A stretch of 64,000 bases of DNA from Mantis religiosa (taxonomy: Eukaryota > Arthropoda > Insecta > Mantodea > Mantidae): the NCBI GenBank assembly GCA_030765055.1, contig CM060947.1, positions 103,555,862 to 103,619,861 of the forward strand, in the 5' to 3' direction. Under the pieces are notes generated by a model that was given only the letters and a program-made list of their open reading frames with translations, searched no databases and was not told where the DNA came from. Shown one piece after another: positions 46,946-58,962 of the stretch (position 1 is its first letter; every line of letters begins with the position of its first letter). Made by a program: the position numbers and the translations under genes.

Positions 46946-47638
46946 AGATAGGATGCACGTTGACTGTTTCGAAGATTCAGGTCGGGAAACCAGATGTAAC
47001 AGGGTTAGTTCGCTGTAGTTTGAATTGTTTCTTGATGATTGAGTTTGATTAAATAAGAGTCATGAGATCTCTTGTTTTCAGGTGTGGTTTCTAGTGACAT
47101 AAATAAAATTTTAGATAAGTCCGATTTCGTAATATATAATTTAATTGTATAATCTGGATTACATTTTACTCGAACTTTCTTTCTTAATCAATCACTGTAG
47201 GTTACCTCCAACACATCAACAAATCCTTATTTTCAAGTTAATATATCATTTCTGTTAATTACTTAAAATTCCTCACTTCTGCACGTTCACTCATCACTAT
47301 CAAGAATACCGAATAACTCTTTCTGAAGATTATTGATATTCCGTTACAAAACTTTTATTTTCACCACGACATTTTTCCATCGTATTGAAACAAGATTAAA
47401 GAACATATATCTATGAAGATTATTGATTTTCCTATCGTTACTCTTCTATTAATTTTATGATTGGCCGATTTACTGCTACGTCACCACATTACGTAATACA
47501 ATTATTACTACGGCCAATCACAAAATTACACATAATTTTTACATTGTCTTTACATGGCCCACTAACAGTCAGATCAGAAAACAAGAATTTCCAACTGGAT
47601 ATTCATATACAAAGTTCTAACTAAAACGTATCGTTACA
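46946..47638 (-). repeat. Unclassified dispersed repeat, copy 2 (inverted)
   Basis: The reverse complement of 36687-37314 along its length. It is longer because of an extra segment containing an 80-bp palindrome at 47448-47530. Confidence 0.8.
47448..47530. repeat. Short palindromic insertion inside the dispersed repeat
   Basis: TTAATTTTATGATTGGCCG on the left pairs with CGGCCAATCACAAAATTACA on the right, separated by about 43 nt. The segment is absent from copy 1. Confidence 0.7.
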
Positions 47639-47870
47639 GAATGAACATTAAGCTGAGCTAAATTGCATAAAGCAACTAAATAAAGCAAAACTAATGTAAA
47701 TTGTATGTCTTTTTAGCAAACTTTTGGGTTTCTATTTGGGGGGGGGGGAGGATTCCTTATTGACAAGTATTTAGCAATAAGGAAATCAAACAAAGCAAAA
47801 GTAAATAAACGGACTTCTTGCTAGTTATTGTTTCCTTTATTCACCATATTTATAACAATGTTAGATTATA

Positions 47871-47929
47871 GGGGCCCAAATGACCTTGTTGTCGACGGGC
47901 CCTTAAACACCACTCACTCACTCACTCAC
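47871..47929 (+). mobile_element. 59-bp mini-retroposon, second copy
   Basis: The body GGGCCCAAATGACCTTGTTG, TCGACGGGCCC and (ACTC)n tail match 15372-15430. Flanked by TAGATTATA at 47862-47870 and 47930-47938. Confidence 0.85.
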
Positions 47930-47939
47930 TAGATTATAT

Positions 47940-48860
47940 TATCAAACAATGAAGAAATTTATAAGGGCATATTTCCTTCTTTCTTTCCTGCTCCAACTTT
48001 AAATTGCTGAATCAAAATGTTAAAAAGATCTTAATAACAATAATGCAGATATAATACGAAGAATGTTTAATTAAATAAATAATTTTAATAACTGAGTTGC
48101 TCTCAAAACTTATATAGGAAGATAAAATATATAAACCAAAATATTCTGTAGGCGTGACGTGTGGCATGGATGAGATGCTTAAAAATAGTATGAGTTCATA
48201 AATAGAGTGCTTTCTAGAAAGGAAAGAATCAACTGCTAATTACACAAAATCAAACAGCAGTTCTAGATAACCTTCGGTTAAGTGTATACGTATTTATGTG
48301 CGATTGCACGAGCACAACATGCCAACGAAATGCAAAATACCGCTGCATTGTATTGTACAGTTTGAAGGAATATTTAAATTAACAATGCGCATGTTTTATA
48401 GACTATTTAATAAAATCCCAGATAAGTTTCTTAATAAAATGTGATTTAGAGAATAAAAAATCGTTGCATAAGCAATGCTCCTTTGAACCCTTATACTTCG
48501 ACTTTGAGTAAGGTTTGCTTGGAAGGGCGTGTAGCAAGTTGAATTTACATTTATGACTACAGGCTAGAACTAATTATCGTGTTTGTAGTTAATATTCATT
48601 TTCTGCCAAACAGGTGTATTGTGGGACAATTATATCATTACTTTAAGTAAATACTTTCGTAAACAATGTGTTTCTACCAGCTTGTCATGTTCTGCTTGTT
48701 TATTCGGTTCAGCATTTAGGCAGTACTCCACTGAATACATTGACTGCATTTAATAGTGATTTATGTTTTAACAACACATTCTCTCTCTCCCTTTGTCATA
48801 CAATTCTAATCACACATACACATCCATGCAGTACGTATATGAACTATCTTAATTGATTTA
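47940..48860. other. Intron 1: nothing recognised
   Basis: AT-rich spacer with no supported feature. Confidence 0.4.
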
Positions 48861-48866
48861 AATTTA

Positions 48867-49370
48867 ATCATTCTTCCACACTAGCCGTGTAGGTATAGGC
48901 CAAGATTTGGACAGGTAGAGTCAGACTGAAAAATCCAATGCCATGGCTGGGATTTGAACCACGGATCATCCGGCCGAGAAATATAAGTCACTTGCAGAAT
49001 TTAATGTCATCACGGCACGTTGACCATAGTAGCTCAATTTGGGGGGGGGGGGGGGGTAATTTACGTCCTCCAATGTTAAGTCATGTCGGACGATGAATGG
49101 AATGGGTGAAATGATGCTCAAATGAGCCCAGGGTCTACAGAGCTTCGAGTTACCCGACATTCGTCTTTCAGAATAAGGGAAAACCCTGGAAAAATCATAA
49201 CCAGGTAACTCACCCTGACCGAGATTCGAACTCGGGACCTCTTGAACGCAAGGCAGACACGCTACCACCACGCTACCGCTTGGTAGCTCAATGGTTAAGA
49301 ATAACCGGACGGAGACAGAGATCCGTGGTTCAAATCCTCTCCATGGCATTGAATTTGTCTATCTGACCCG
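48867..49370 (-). mobile_element. SINE family D, two-armed copy interrupted by a family A SINE
   Basis: The left part has the inverted tail CACACTAGCCGTGT, an arm with AATCCAATGCCATGGCTGGG and ATTTGAACCACGGATC, and the spacer AATTTAATGTCATCACGGCA. After the insertion, the opposite arm resumes with GGTAGCTCAATGGTTAAGAA, ATCCGTGGTTCAAATCC and CATGGCATTGAATTTGTCTA. Confidence 0.85.
49039..49282 (-). mobile_element. SINE family A, complete, inserted into SINE D
   Basis: Read leftward: GCGGTAGCGTGGTGGTAGCG (head), GAGTTCGAATCTCGG (B box), the family A body, and a tail that is a pure run of 16 C (G on the plus strand at 49041-49056). Target duplication GTAGCTCAAT at 49029-49038 and 49283-49292. 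Confidence 0.88.
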
Positions 49371-49379
49371 TTCTATATG

Positions 49380-50340
49380 AAATATCTCTTTATCAAGGAA
49401 ATTCTACTATCATTAACAGTCTATCAGTTAAATACATAAAGAAAATTAAATTGTGATATCTTTATTCATTCCGAAGGAATAGGGTCACGTATATTGCCAC
49501 TCCATAGCATGTGGTGTAAATAGAAACATTCTCAAATAAATATATAGGGCTTTGGAAAATAGCCCAAACGTTAATACACTTAACTTTAAAGAGAAAAATA
49601 ATATTAAGTTATGATAATATGTACACTGTGATACACATTACCCAAACAATGACACTTCCCTTGAATGTTTAATTTCTTCTTAAAATAAAATATTTAGTTT
49701 AGTTCTCCTCAAATGGGAAATACTTTTTCGCTCTCCAAATTTCATCCATTTTCAGTGGAAGAATGTTTAGAGACAATATTAGGAGTGTTTAAATATATTT
49801 ATTTATTCTGACTGTCAAAATAGACATAGACTCCATGAAGTAAACGAAATATCTACATGTGAAATTTAAAAATTCGGAAATGTTTTAATAATTCACATTT
49901 CAACATTTTCTGTTTTATCGAAAATGTATAGGAATTATTCAGTAATATCGTAACCAATACGTAAAGCAAATCCTCCTTCTTGTTGTTTTACTTAAGAAGT
50001 GGAAGTAACAGAAAATCAATTATTATTCTTCGAGGGGGAAAATATTGCCTCCTACTTTTGTTCGTTATAATAACAAAACGAATTTATTTGAGACTTAATA
50101 TGATGTCTGTAACTCCATGAGTACGTACGTTTTAAAGAAAACACAGATACATTTGATGTACAAAGACGGATCTAACCACCGGGTTCCCATTTATTAAAAT
50201 CAGATGGAGTTGTCTTCCCTCCCAAAGAATTTCTTCACTAATCAAAGTTTTGTTTTCATCTACTGCTTCATATATCCACGTGCGTTGCATTAATATTTCG
50301 AAGACAACATTTTTAGAAATGAAATGAATATAGAAATACT
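49380..50340. other. Intron 1, right end: nothing recognised
   Basis: AT-rich sequence up to the first coding exon donor. Confidence 0.4.
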
Positions 50341-50343
50341 CAC

Positions 50344-50368
50344 ATTCGGATTTTCCTTGCTCTGCCAT
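50344..50368 (-). CDS. SLC7A9-like: SLC7-type amino acid transporter, coding exon 1 (start codon)
   Basis: Proposed first coding exon of the transporter gene. ATG at 50368 opens an eight-residue N terminus (MAEQGKSE) and ends one base into the next codon at a consensus donor, GTGAGT (50343-50338). An acceptor-like TTTCAG ends at 50395, so the exon probably begins at 50394 with 26 nt of 5' UTR. The phase-1 end joins exactly to exon 2, making a Cys codon across the junction. The family has a short, hydrophilic, cytoplasmic N terminus, which fits. Intron 1 would be about 17.1 kb. The assignment rests on start context, donor and phase rather than on a conserved motif; a rival first exon lies at 39236-39188. 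Confidence 0.6.
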
Positions 50369-50824
50369 CTCCTACTATCCCGTAGTCGGCCTCACTGAAA
50401 CAGAATAATATCTATCACTCATCCTCATCTGCAAATGTTTGTGTCTCTATGATGGAACACATGCTACCCTCCCCTCATCCCCACTCCCACCCTAAAGTGA
50501 TAATGGGTCCAAAGGAAAGGAATATGCATCTACAGACATTTGAAACTTCAGTATAATAAAGACTATTTAGAGGATAATGAGATGCGATATTCTTTGTTTA
50601 CAAGGAGCCATAATTATGCCTTTTCCACTTATCCTTAAGATCAACGGTAAATACACAGTAAGTTTCCATCTGACCTTGTGTATGTTCGTATTTTGAGAAG
50701 TGGCTCAACACTCTCCTGGACAGATACAAGTAGCAACGATTCCTTGTTGTTCTTCTGATTGAAAGAAAGTATACTTACTGTAATTTCAAACTATTTCTGA
50801 ACATACTTGTTAATACCATGACGC

Positions 50825-51275
50825 TATGAGAAGGTCCGGAGGAGGAGGGGAGTGACTGCGCCTTGTGAAAGGGGCTGGTCGTCTAATCTCTGGAGACACG
50901 ACAACAACTACGGATTTAATCTCCCGGGTGGCAGCCCCTTTCTCCGGCGGGCTTACACATATCCTGGATGTCTCGGGATCCGGAAAATTTCCCCGATCCG
51001 GAGGACGAGAATTTACAGAGAAGTAATTCCTATCATGCACGCCGAAACTCTCCCCAACAATTAGAACCCTAATAGGCAGCCAGGATGAGTGAGGTGGAAT
51101 GGAGGGACAAAATATTTTGGAGATTTACTCAAATTATTCCTTCCCGCATTCGTCTAGAGAGCGGGGGGAAACAATGAAAAAACCAATGGGGTCAAAAAGG
51201 TCGCCCATGGTAATCGAACCCACGGCCTCCCGATTACCGGCCACCGCTGAAACATATCGCTCGGTGGTTAATGCT
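50825..51275 (-). mobile_element. Probable tRNA-derived SINE, family F
   Basis: Read leftward from 51275: CCACCGAGCGATATG, then GCGGTGGCCGGTAATCGGGA and GTGGGTTCGATTACCATGGG (B box). The GC-rich body includes CTCCGGATCGGGGAAATTTT. The head is compressed, so the call is tentative. Confidence 0.55.
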
Positions 51276-51299
51276 ATAATTGAGCTAGTAATTTGTTAA

Positions 51300-52600
51300 A
51301 CCATTTAAAATGGCTTTTTACGAAACGATTAGATCAGTTATATAGAAACGAAACACATTTATGCATTATATCAAGATAGCTGACATCTATCGCTACCTAG
51401 ACGATCCAGCGCGCCCCGGATTCGGGAGGCTCGATTTTGAAACAGTTATTCAAATATAGCCCCCTGCAAGAATTGTTTGACAATTTTAAATATGAATTAA
51501 ATATTAGAATAATTGTCCAATAAAATATAAAATAATAAAATTGGTGATTAAAACAAGAGACACGCAGTCAACGACCTAAAATAAATTGTATAGCTGCTAT
51601 GGAAAGAATGATAAGGATCTGTGGTTCATATCCAGTTATGGCATTGATATTTTCAATCTGATTCTACCTTTCCAACTTAAAACTACATACAGCATGTGTG
51701 GCAAACAATGACCATTCTATGACATGTTTAACTTTTCCATTTAATTCATGGATCAGGTATTCGTAACTGACCAATACAGTTCACACCCACATCAGTTGAG
51801 CAGAACACAATAGACTATCATTGAAATCTTGTCACAATGAACTACTTTACGTGATTCATAGTATAACATAACTGTGTTGCATTATAATATTAATTAAAAT
51901 AACAATAATATATTAAATACCTATTTTATTTTCATTTTATTAATATGCTCTATTAAATGTTTAATTAATAAGCAGTCATAGCAAATATTGCTTATGGATA
52001 ATTTTGACATAAGTAAAGAGCGCACTTATCTTGTTTATAGGCATGAATTAATGTATTATGCATGCCTATACAATCACGTATTATGATTGTCAACAATTTT
52101 TTGTCTCTCTATATTAAATTATATATGTAAATTTAATTTAATTCTTAAATACGGACAACTGAACTCTTAAAGGTAATATTGATGACTTACTTTTAAAACT
52201 GTTGTGTTGCATATTGCAATTCCGTGTTTGGTAGAAACAATAGGTTATGATGTGCGTAATTCCTACAATCCAGAAGTAATCTGTAACCAGTTGCGTCCTT
52301 CTGTCGTTTCTGATGTGTTTTTGTTATTGCCTTGTTTGCTTATTAATGTAATATAAAGTTTGTCAAGTTAAAATAGTTAAAAAACTGAGGACTATGAAGA
52401 AATTGTATTTATTTATCACAGAAATATTTAATGTACAAATTTTGATATGAGTGATTATACTTTCCTAGCAAATGGCAAATATTTTACAAACATCCTGAAG
52501 TGTAATCACGGGTGGTGAACGAACAACGTAGAATATGTCGTTTTGGTTAATAAAGTGGTGAGAAGGAAGTAAATAGCATTAATATTTGAATGAATGAATT
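51300..52600. other. Upstream region: largely unassigned, one degraded SINE D piece
   Basis: At 51610-51700, GGATCTGTGGTTCATATCCA and TTATGGCATTGATATTTTCA are a decayed SINE D 3' half. Nothing else is supported. Confidence 0.5.
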
Positions 52601-52656
52601 ACTGCAATTCCTTTAAGTGGAACCGCGCAATCTCGAGGCCTCCAGGCAATGGTTTG

Positions 52657-52889
52657 AAATGAAATGAAATGTGTAGTGTTTAACGCCCGTTTTTACTACA
52701 TACGGCACCGCAGGTGATGACACTGATGATACATGAGATGAAGATGAAGCACCGGTGGAATGAGATGGCGGGAGAAATAGGAGATCCCGGAGAAAATCCG
52801 CCCCAGCGCCGTGTTGCCCCCCACAAATCTCACTTTGCGGTCGCCTGGGATCGAACCCGGGCCGCCTTGGTGAGAGCCACGGTGTGGCC
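52657..52889 (-). mobile_element. tRNA-derived SINE, family B
   Basis: Same body as 14671-14913, including AGCACCGGTGGAATGAGATG and CTGGGATCGAACCCGGGC. The tRNA-like head is shortened near GAGAGCCACGGTGTGGCC. Confidence 0.92.
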
Positions 52890-52964
52890 TGCAATGGTTT
52901 GAGGATCAGAGTTTACCTGATCAGAGAGATTCTGGGATGAGCAATTAGCCCAATGTCGGAAGTG

Positions 52965-53164
52965 AAGGTACGAGAGATAAGGTGATAGGAAAGATGATGA
53001 TGGAGCAATCTGTGGAATGCTGGTGCGGGAAACCGGAGGACCCTGAGAAAACCCGGCCCAGTGTCATGTTTTCAACCACAAATCTCACTTGCGAACGCCT
53101 GGGATTGAGCCCGGGATGCCTTGGTGAGAGCCAACCAGTTTAACTACTCAGCCATGGCGCGGCC
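52965..53164 (-). mobile_element. tRNA-derived SINE, family B, diverged copy
   Basis: GGTGCGGGAAACCGGAGGAC, CACAAATCTCACTTGCGAAC and CTCAGCCATGGCGCGGCC. The 3' end is missing. Confidence 0.88.
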
Positions 53165-53217
53165 AAATAGTATTAATATTTAATGTTCAGATATTAGAAA
53201 ATCATACATACTTGATC

Positions 53218-53970
<753 letters not shown>

Positions 53971-53984
53971 CATACTTGATCAAC

Positions 53985-55375
53985 TTTAGAATTATCATTA
54001 TTAATGTTCTTTGAAATCGTTTCTGATAACATTCACTGAGATTAAGATACAACTAATGGAAATATAAACTTTATCAATGAGTTGTAAAAATAAATGAATG
54101 TTTACATTTTTTAATCTTTCACGAAGTCTCATCTATAAGATATAAAGTGATAGTTTACTTATGTAGAATAAGACAAAAAATTTCGACGCTGTCTGGGATT
54201 CAGACCATGAATGTTAGCTTACCATGCCTCTAATTACTTTTTCTACTCACTATAAGTTGTCTACTAAAGAGTCATAATTCCATTTCTTATCTGCAATATG
54301 TTTATCATGATGTTGACTTAAGGGTTTTCAATACATTAAAATCCATTGTTGAAGATTTTTGTTACGTGGCTGGAGACATTCAGGTGTAATAAGCATGAAC
54401 AATATTAATTAGCGTACGTTAGGAATTCACTGGAGGAGATGTTAAGGCTTCACAATCCTTAACCCTTCCTCTAAATCTAGGTGGACTTCTTTTATAGCAG
54501 AATAATGACAACAAACCATGTTATGTTGATGATACTGTTGGGAATAGGAGTACCAATTTAAGGGAGAACGTGGAATCTGTAATTTGGGTTTTAGCTGCAC
54601 AAAACCTATAGCTATGATATGTCGTCGCTTTGCAATTGCAGCTATATACTGCAATCATTAAGCGCATACCTCCGCTATGCTTTGCCGTTTTGGCCCTAAA
54701 TCATACATTATTTGCGTAAGGATGTCAGTGTTTTTTAAGACTCGTGTTGTTAGTTCTGCCCTTGTGATATAGCAAGAAGTGTAAACAGATGAGATAGCGG
54801 TTGGAGCAAGCACTTACGGCAGGAGAAATAGATCTTCACCAAAATATTATATACTCATCACTTGCAAACCATTGAGTTTTGCATAAAAACCATGTATACT
54901 TGTTAAATATACTTTTTGAATAATATTCTGCAATTTTGATTACTATTGCATGTCTTCTAAGGGAAGGTTGCTGTATCAAAAATAGTTTGTATAGATTCTC
55001 ACCACTTTGGAATTTCAACGCCTTAGGCAACACATCGAAGCTGCCAATTTCTCTCAGGACAGACACTTGAGAATTTCTCAAGGAAACAAATGCTTTTGAG
55101 CATGGCTACCAGATTACAAAACCACGAACAGTCAAACATGTTTCCAAAATTTTTATTTTCATACATCGTGTACTGAATTATAAAAAAATATATTTCTTCC
55201 TTTTGTATTAGAATATTTCAGATGCGCATTCTGCGTTACCTAATAAGAATAATTACTATATTAATAACATGCTATCCTTAACGGTTAACTTTAATTTGGT
55301 TCCAAAAGTACATCATAATAAAAGGTCACTTTTCAGAGTCATTAAAATGCTTAGTAAAAACACTTTCAGAACTGC
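53985..55375. other. Upstream region: nothing recognised
   Basis: AT-rich spacer with no supported feature. Confidence 0.4.
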
Positions 55376-55393
55376 TAACCAATAAGGTGAAAT

Positions 55394-55702
55394 TGTGGAA
55401 AGGTAGAGACAGACTGAAAAATCCAATGCCATAGCCGGGATTTGAACCACGGATCTTCTGGTTTCCGTCCAGCCGCTCTACCAATGAGCTACTATGGCCA
55501 ATGTGCCGATATGACACCCAGTCAGTTGGAGAATTTAGTGTCATATCGGCACAATGGCCATAGTAGCTCATTGGTAGAGCGGCTGGACGGAAACCAGAAG
55601 ATCCGTGGTTCAAACCCCGGCTATGGCATTGAATTTTTCAGTGTGACTCTACGTTTCCACAATTTAGCCTACACACGGCCAGTGTGAAAGAACAATTAGT
55701 TT
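55394..55702 (+). mobile_element. SINE family D, complete palindromic (fold-back) copy
   Basis: The 309-bp element is flanked by a 15-bp duplication CCAATAAGGTGAAAT (55379-55393 and 55703-55717). Two arms are inverted near-copies. The left holds an antisense tRNA-like unit (55428-55498) and the right a sense unit (55557-55627), separated by CCAGTCAGTTGGAGAATTTA. The right unit has a perfect 7-bp acceptor stem (GCCATAG/CTATGGC), a D arm GCTCATTGGTAGAGC and a B box GGTTCAAACCC. The 3' end carries the conserved CACACGGCCAGTGTG tail. Confidence 0.93.
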
Positions 55703-55959
55703 CCAATAAGGTGAAATGTTTGCTAACTTTGGCCACTTTCGTAATAAGCTAAGATATTATCACTACCATAAATCCATAAGCAAATGTGTAAGAGGATTAG
55801 AGATAGCCTATTATGTTCCATGTAGAGCAAATGCCTCCCATATTTAGAATAGCTGTGTTGACTCCAACCTGGTGATTCATTCCGTGTTGAGTTTGTGTCC
55901 AATTTGTGTCATTTTCTCTTGCTCCAATTCGCACTTATTCACTTGTACTCGCACTCGCC

Positions 55960-56430
55960 TACTCCTACGCTTGCACTTGTATTTTGTTGTCCATGGATCT
56001 CCACTTCCTTCTGTCTCGAGCTGTTGTAGACCATTGCTGTCCTGCTTGTGCTGTGTAGAGGTCCGCCCATCTCTGTCGTGATCTTCCTCTTTGGCGTTTT
56101 CCTGTACGCGGGTGAACTTGTAGGTCCATCTGTCCTCCTTCAACCTCGCGATATGACCTCCCTATTTTCACTTCCGTTTCTTGACTCTTAGTACTTCGTC
56201 TGTTGCTAATGTCATTGTGACAGTGCAGCTATCTGACCATTTCATTCCCAGTATCTTTCTGGTCCCCCCAATTTATACTAGCAGACAGAACACTATCTAA
56301 GCAGATGATTCAAGCTGGAAGTACTGGAAACTTGCGTCTATCTGACTCTATTATATGGACATCAGAGATGGTCCAAGCCGGCAGATGAAAACACTCCAGG
56401 TATGGCAGAGGAAAATGGTAGAGAATAGCT
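55960..56430 (-). pseudogene. LINE reverse transcriptase C-terminal fragment
   Basis: The minus-strand text LATDEVLRVKKRK, HIARLKEDRW, then GKRQRGRSRQRWADLYTAQA and TTARDRRKWR matches the common LINE C terminus (GHI-x-R, then GKR-x-RGRP-x-x-RW-x-D, A-x-DR-x-x-WR). Frameshifts are present and the catalytic part is absent. Confidence 0.7.
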
Positions 56431-56439
56431 GACTCATAA

Positions 56440-57420
56440 TCCTGCATTTTCAAACTACACAAGAATGTCATTTGCATTATCTACATCTACAGAGTTTGAT
56501 TATTGGCATTGCAGCATATTACTTAATTAAAATAAGATTAATTCTAGTTTGCCGTTTTGATTCTGATCTCAGATATTCTTTACTACCTTTGTAGAATTAC
56601 TCTGTCTGACCTATCAATTATGAAGGACAAACTTAAAATTATTACCGTATGCCATGTTATCTGAAGATAAATGGCATGCCATATAATATATATTATTATG
56701 TTTCTACGGCTGAAATAAACGCAATAAATCGGAACAATATAAATTACTATTACAGTAAGAAACTTTTTACCTATTCCTTCTTTCCAGCCTTGTCTCTTAA
56801 TGTTCCTCAAAATGAATAAAATATCCTCAGATTCTAGGCCTCAATTCGGGACTTAAACCACGAAACTGTAAGGAATATCAATCGTAGGCTTAGGCATATT
56901 CCACTTTCCATGGATGGTTAAAAGTTAATAGATATTTTAATCTTTAATCATTAGGTATAATACAAAATAAGAACACTAACAATAATATTAAGCCCATGTA
57001 ACATCGAACTCTTGTCACTCAAATGAACAGAAAATATATTCAGGTAGAAAAAAAAATCAAATAGATGTTTCCTCTGATATGTTTTGGTGAAAAAACATCG
57101 GACAAAAAACTTCTTTTACAAAATCTAAGTTGTTGCGTTTATACTAACCTCCTGCTGTTCAGTCGTTACACATTTCATAACTTGAATTACGCAATCAGAA
57201 TTATTCTTTGCCACTCCTTTATACTGTTGATCCATGTTCATATGGAGAATTCGTGCCTCCTGTTGCCAGTTTCTCAATCTAGCAAGGCCTTTGACCTCGA
57301 ATGCTCGAAACTGCACGAAAACGTGCTTAGAATAACAAGCTATTATTAAAACAACTGTGTTCATTTTCATGTAAAACTCCGCACTTAGTATTTACTAGTG
57401 CTATGCTGTAGCTATACTCA
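56440..57420. other. Upstream region: nothing recognised
   Basis: AT-rich spacer. The 81-94-codon ORFs at 57065-57370 overlap on opposite strands and resemble nothing known. Confidence 0.4.
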
Positions 57421-57421
57421 C

Positions 57422-57470
57422 CAATGCTCGAGTTGCGTGCACTACGTACTTGTCTCTTGGAATGTTCACG
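57422..57470 (-). other. Candidate 5' UTR exon end upstream of the transporter
   Basis: A strong donor, GAGCATTG|GTGAGTATAG, ends at 57422 on the minus strand, 7 kb upstream of the first coding exon. The flanking 50 nt have more CpG than the surroundings (for example CACGTTCGGGTTACTG). The exon start is not visible, and its link to the transporter is inferred only from strand and position. Confidence 0.2.
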
Positions 57471-57614
57471 TTCGGGTTACTGTGTAAACTGCATACAGTA
57501 ATATCATAAAGAGAATTAAAGATACGAATATGGTCCAAATATTAGGGACAAAGTTGCGAGGTGCTGAATGTAGGAATGATAATGGGAGTCGAGGATATGG
57601 TGTTCAAAGATATA

Positions 57615-58530
57615 CAGGATGTTTCGAAACGATGCCGAACAAATATATAAAAGTAGTTGCTCAGCTTCTATGTGACACATATAGATAGTTTTACTGCCAA
57701 TATAGCCGCAGAATGAGTGTGGATTAGGCAGTTACAGGAATAACGCCGCGTGCCTCACGCTATCGAAGTTCGCAGGTAGGTGACACAAGGTGCCGCCTGC
57801 TGTAGCTGTTTGTAAACATACCGATATACTCCACGTTAGCTTGCTACTATTAAGAATTTCTTTGGTTTATGCAACCGCAATAAAGAAGCTAATCTTTAGT
57901 TAGTTGTTTATGAGTGTTTAACGTGTTCCAACATTCCGTTATAACAGTCGATGACGGCAAATGAGCTAGTGGACATTTGCAACTTAAACCTTTTAGAGGG
58001 AAGTTGTTGATAGTGAGATTGAAGCATTAAATGATAAAAATAACAAAGGACAATATCAAAAAATTGCAGATAAAGTTAATCAAAACTAAATTCCTTATGC
58101 AATGAGACAAGCATTTTATTTCACTGTGTTTAATAATACTAAATAAAGCATTTGTAACTGAAAAGGAAGCTTGATTTTACAGTGCTGATGAAAGCTCTGT
58201 ACAATTAAGATCATAGCAAAATGAGAAACCTTGGAGCTGTCCAAAGTTATCGACTTTTTCACAAGTAACTGCTCTTTGCCCCATTACCTGAAAGCGAGGC
58301 CAGGGTCACTGATAACGACAAAGGAGCAATGCTTTTGTTTTCGTGGTCGATACGTCCCAATAACAACTTTTTAGGTTCGCACACCAGAGGTTCCTGCGCT
58401 GCCTAATTACAAAATAATGTAATATTTAATTCTGCATAAAATTATGCCTAAGAGAATTTTAAACCTGCGACACTTGAGTTATAAACTACGAAACAGCCAT
58501 ATTCGTTCGGTGTCGTTTCGAAAGAACCTG
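57615..58530. mobile_element. TA-flanked DNA element with inverted ends, unclassified
   Basis: The left end CAGGATGTTTCGAAACGATG, CCGAACA is inverted at the right end as CAGGTTCTTTCGAAACGACA, CCGAACG. Each end is bordered by TA. At 916 bp it has only broken coding-like text, so it is probably a non-autonomous or deleted transposon. Confidence 0.75.
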
Positions 58531-58534
58531 TATT

Positions 58535-58950
58535 ATATCACATAATAATTCAGAAACATAATCAGAATGACGCAGAAATACATGAAGTTGCGCTGAATAG
58601 GTGTACTGATTTTGAAGGAGAAGAGGAATCTGAACCAGAAACTGACTATTCAAGTAGTACATGAATGTTCATTTCAAGAACAACAGGAACAATCAAGAAA
58701 ATGTGATTGTAAATGTTGCTATATCTCTCCACCCAAAAAGTCGAGGGACAATAAATTTGAAGATATTGTGACAGCGTACTAGACAACATTAATGAATGCT
58801 AATACAATCGAGGCTTCAATTACTATAGCAAACTAATGAGACGCTAAAAGTACATTAAAAGCAAATGAAATTGCAGAATATATCTAACTTATGTGCCAAA
58901 CAAACGGCCAGCAACAGTTCATTCCAAAGAAATCGGCTGTCGTAATCACA
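58535..58950. other. Unassigned, coding-like but broken
   Basis: Acidic frames such as NRCTDFEGEEESEPETDYSS occur near 58600, but no family is recognised. Confidence 0.3.
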
Positions 58951-58962
58951 AAATATTTTTAT

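Noticed and set aside
55557..55627. Functional tRNA gene with a 7-bp acceptor stem
   Set aside because: The T stem is mispaired, position 33 is C not T, and the unit is one arm of a retroposed SINE.
55326..55687. Two similar ORFs on opposite strands starting MNHGSSGFRP
   Set aside because: They are the two arms of the palindromic SINE, not proteins.
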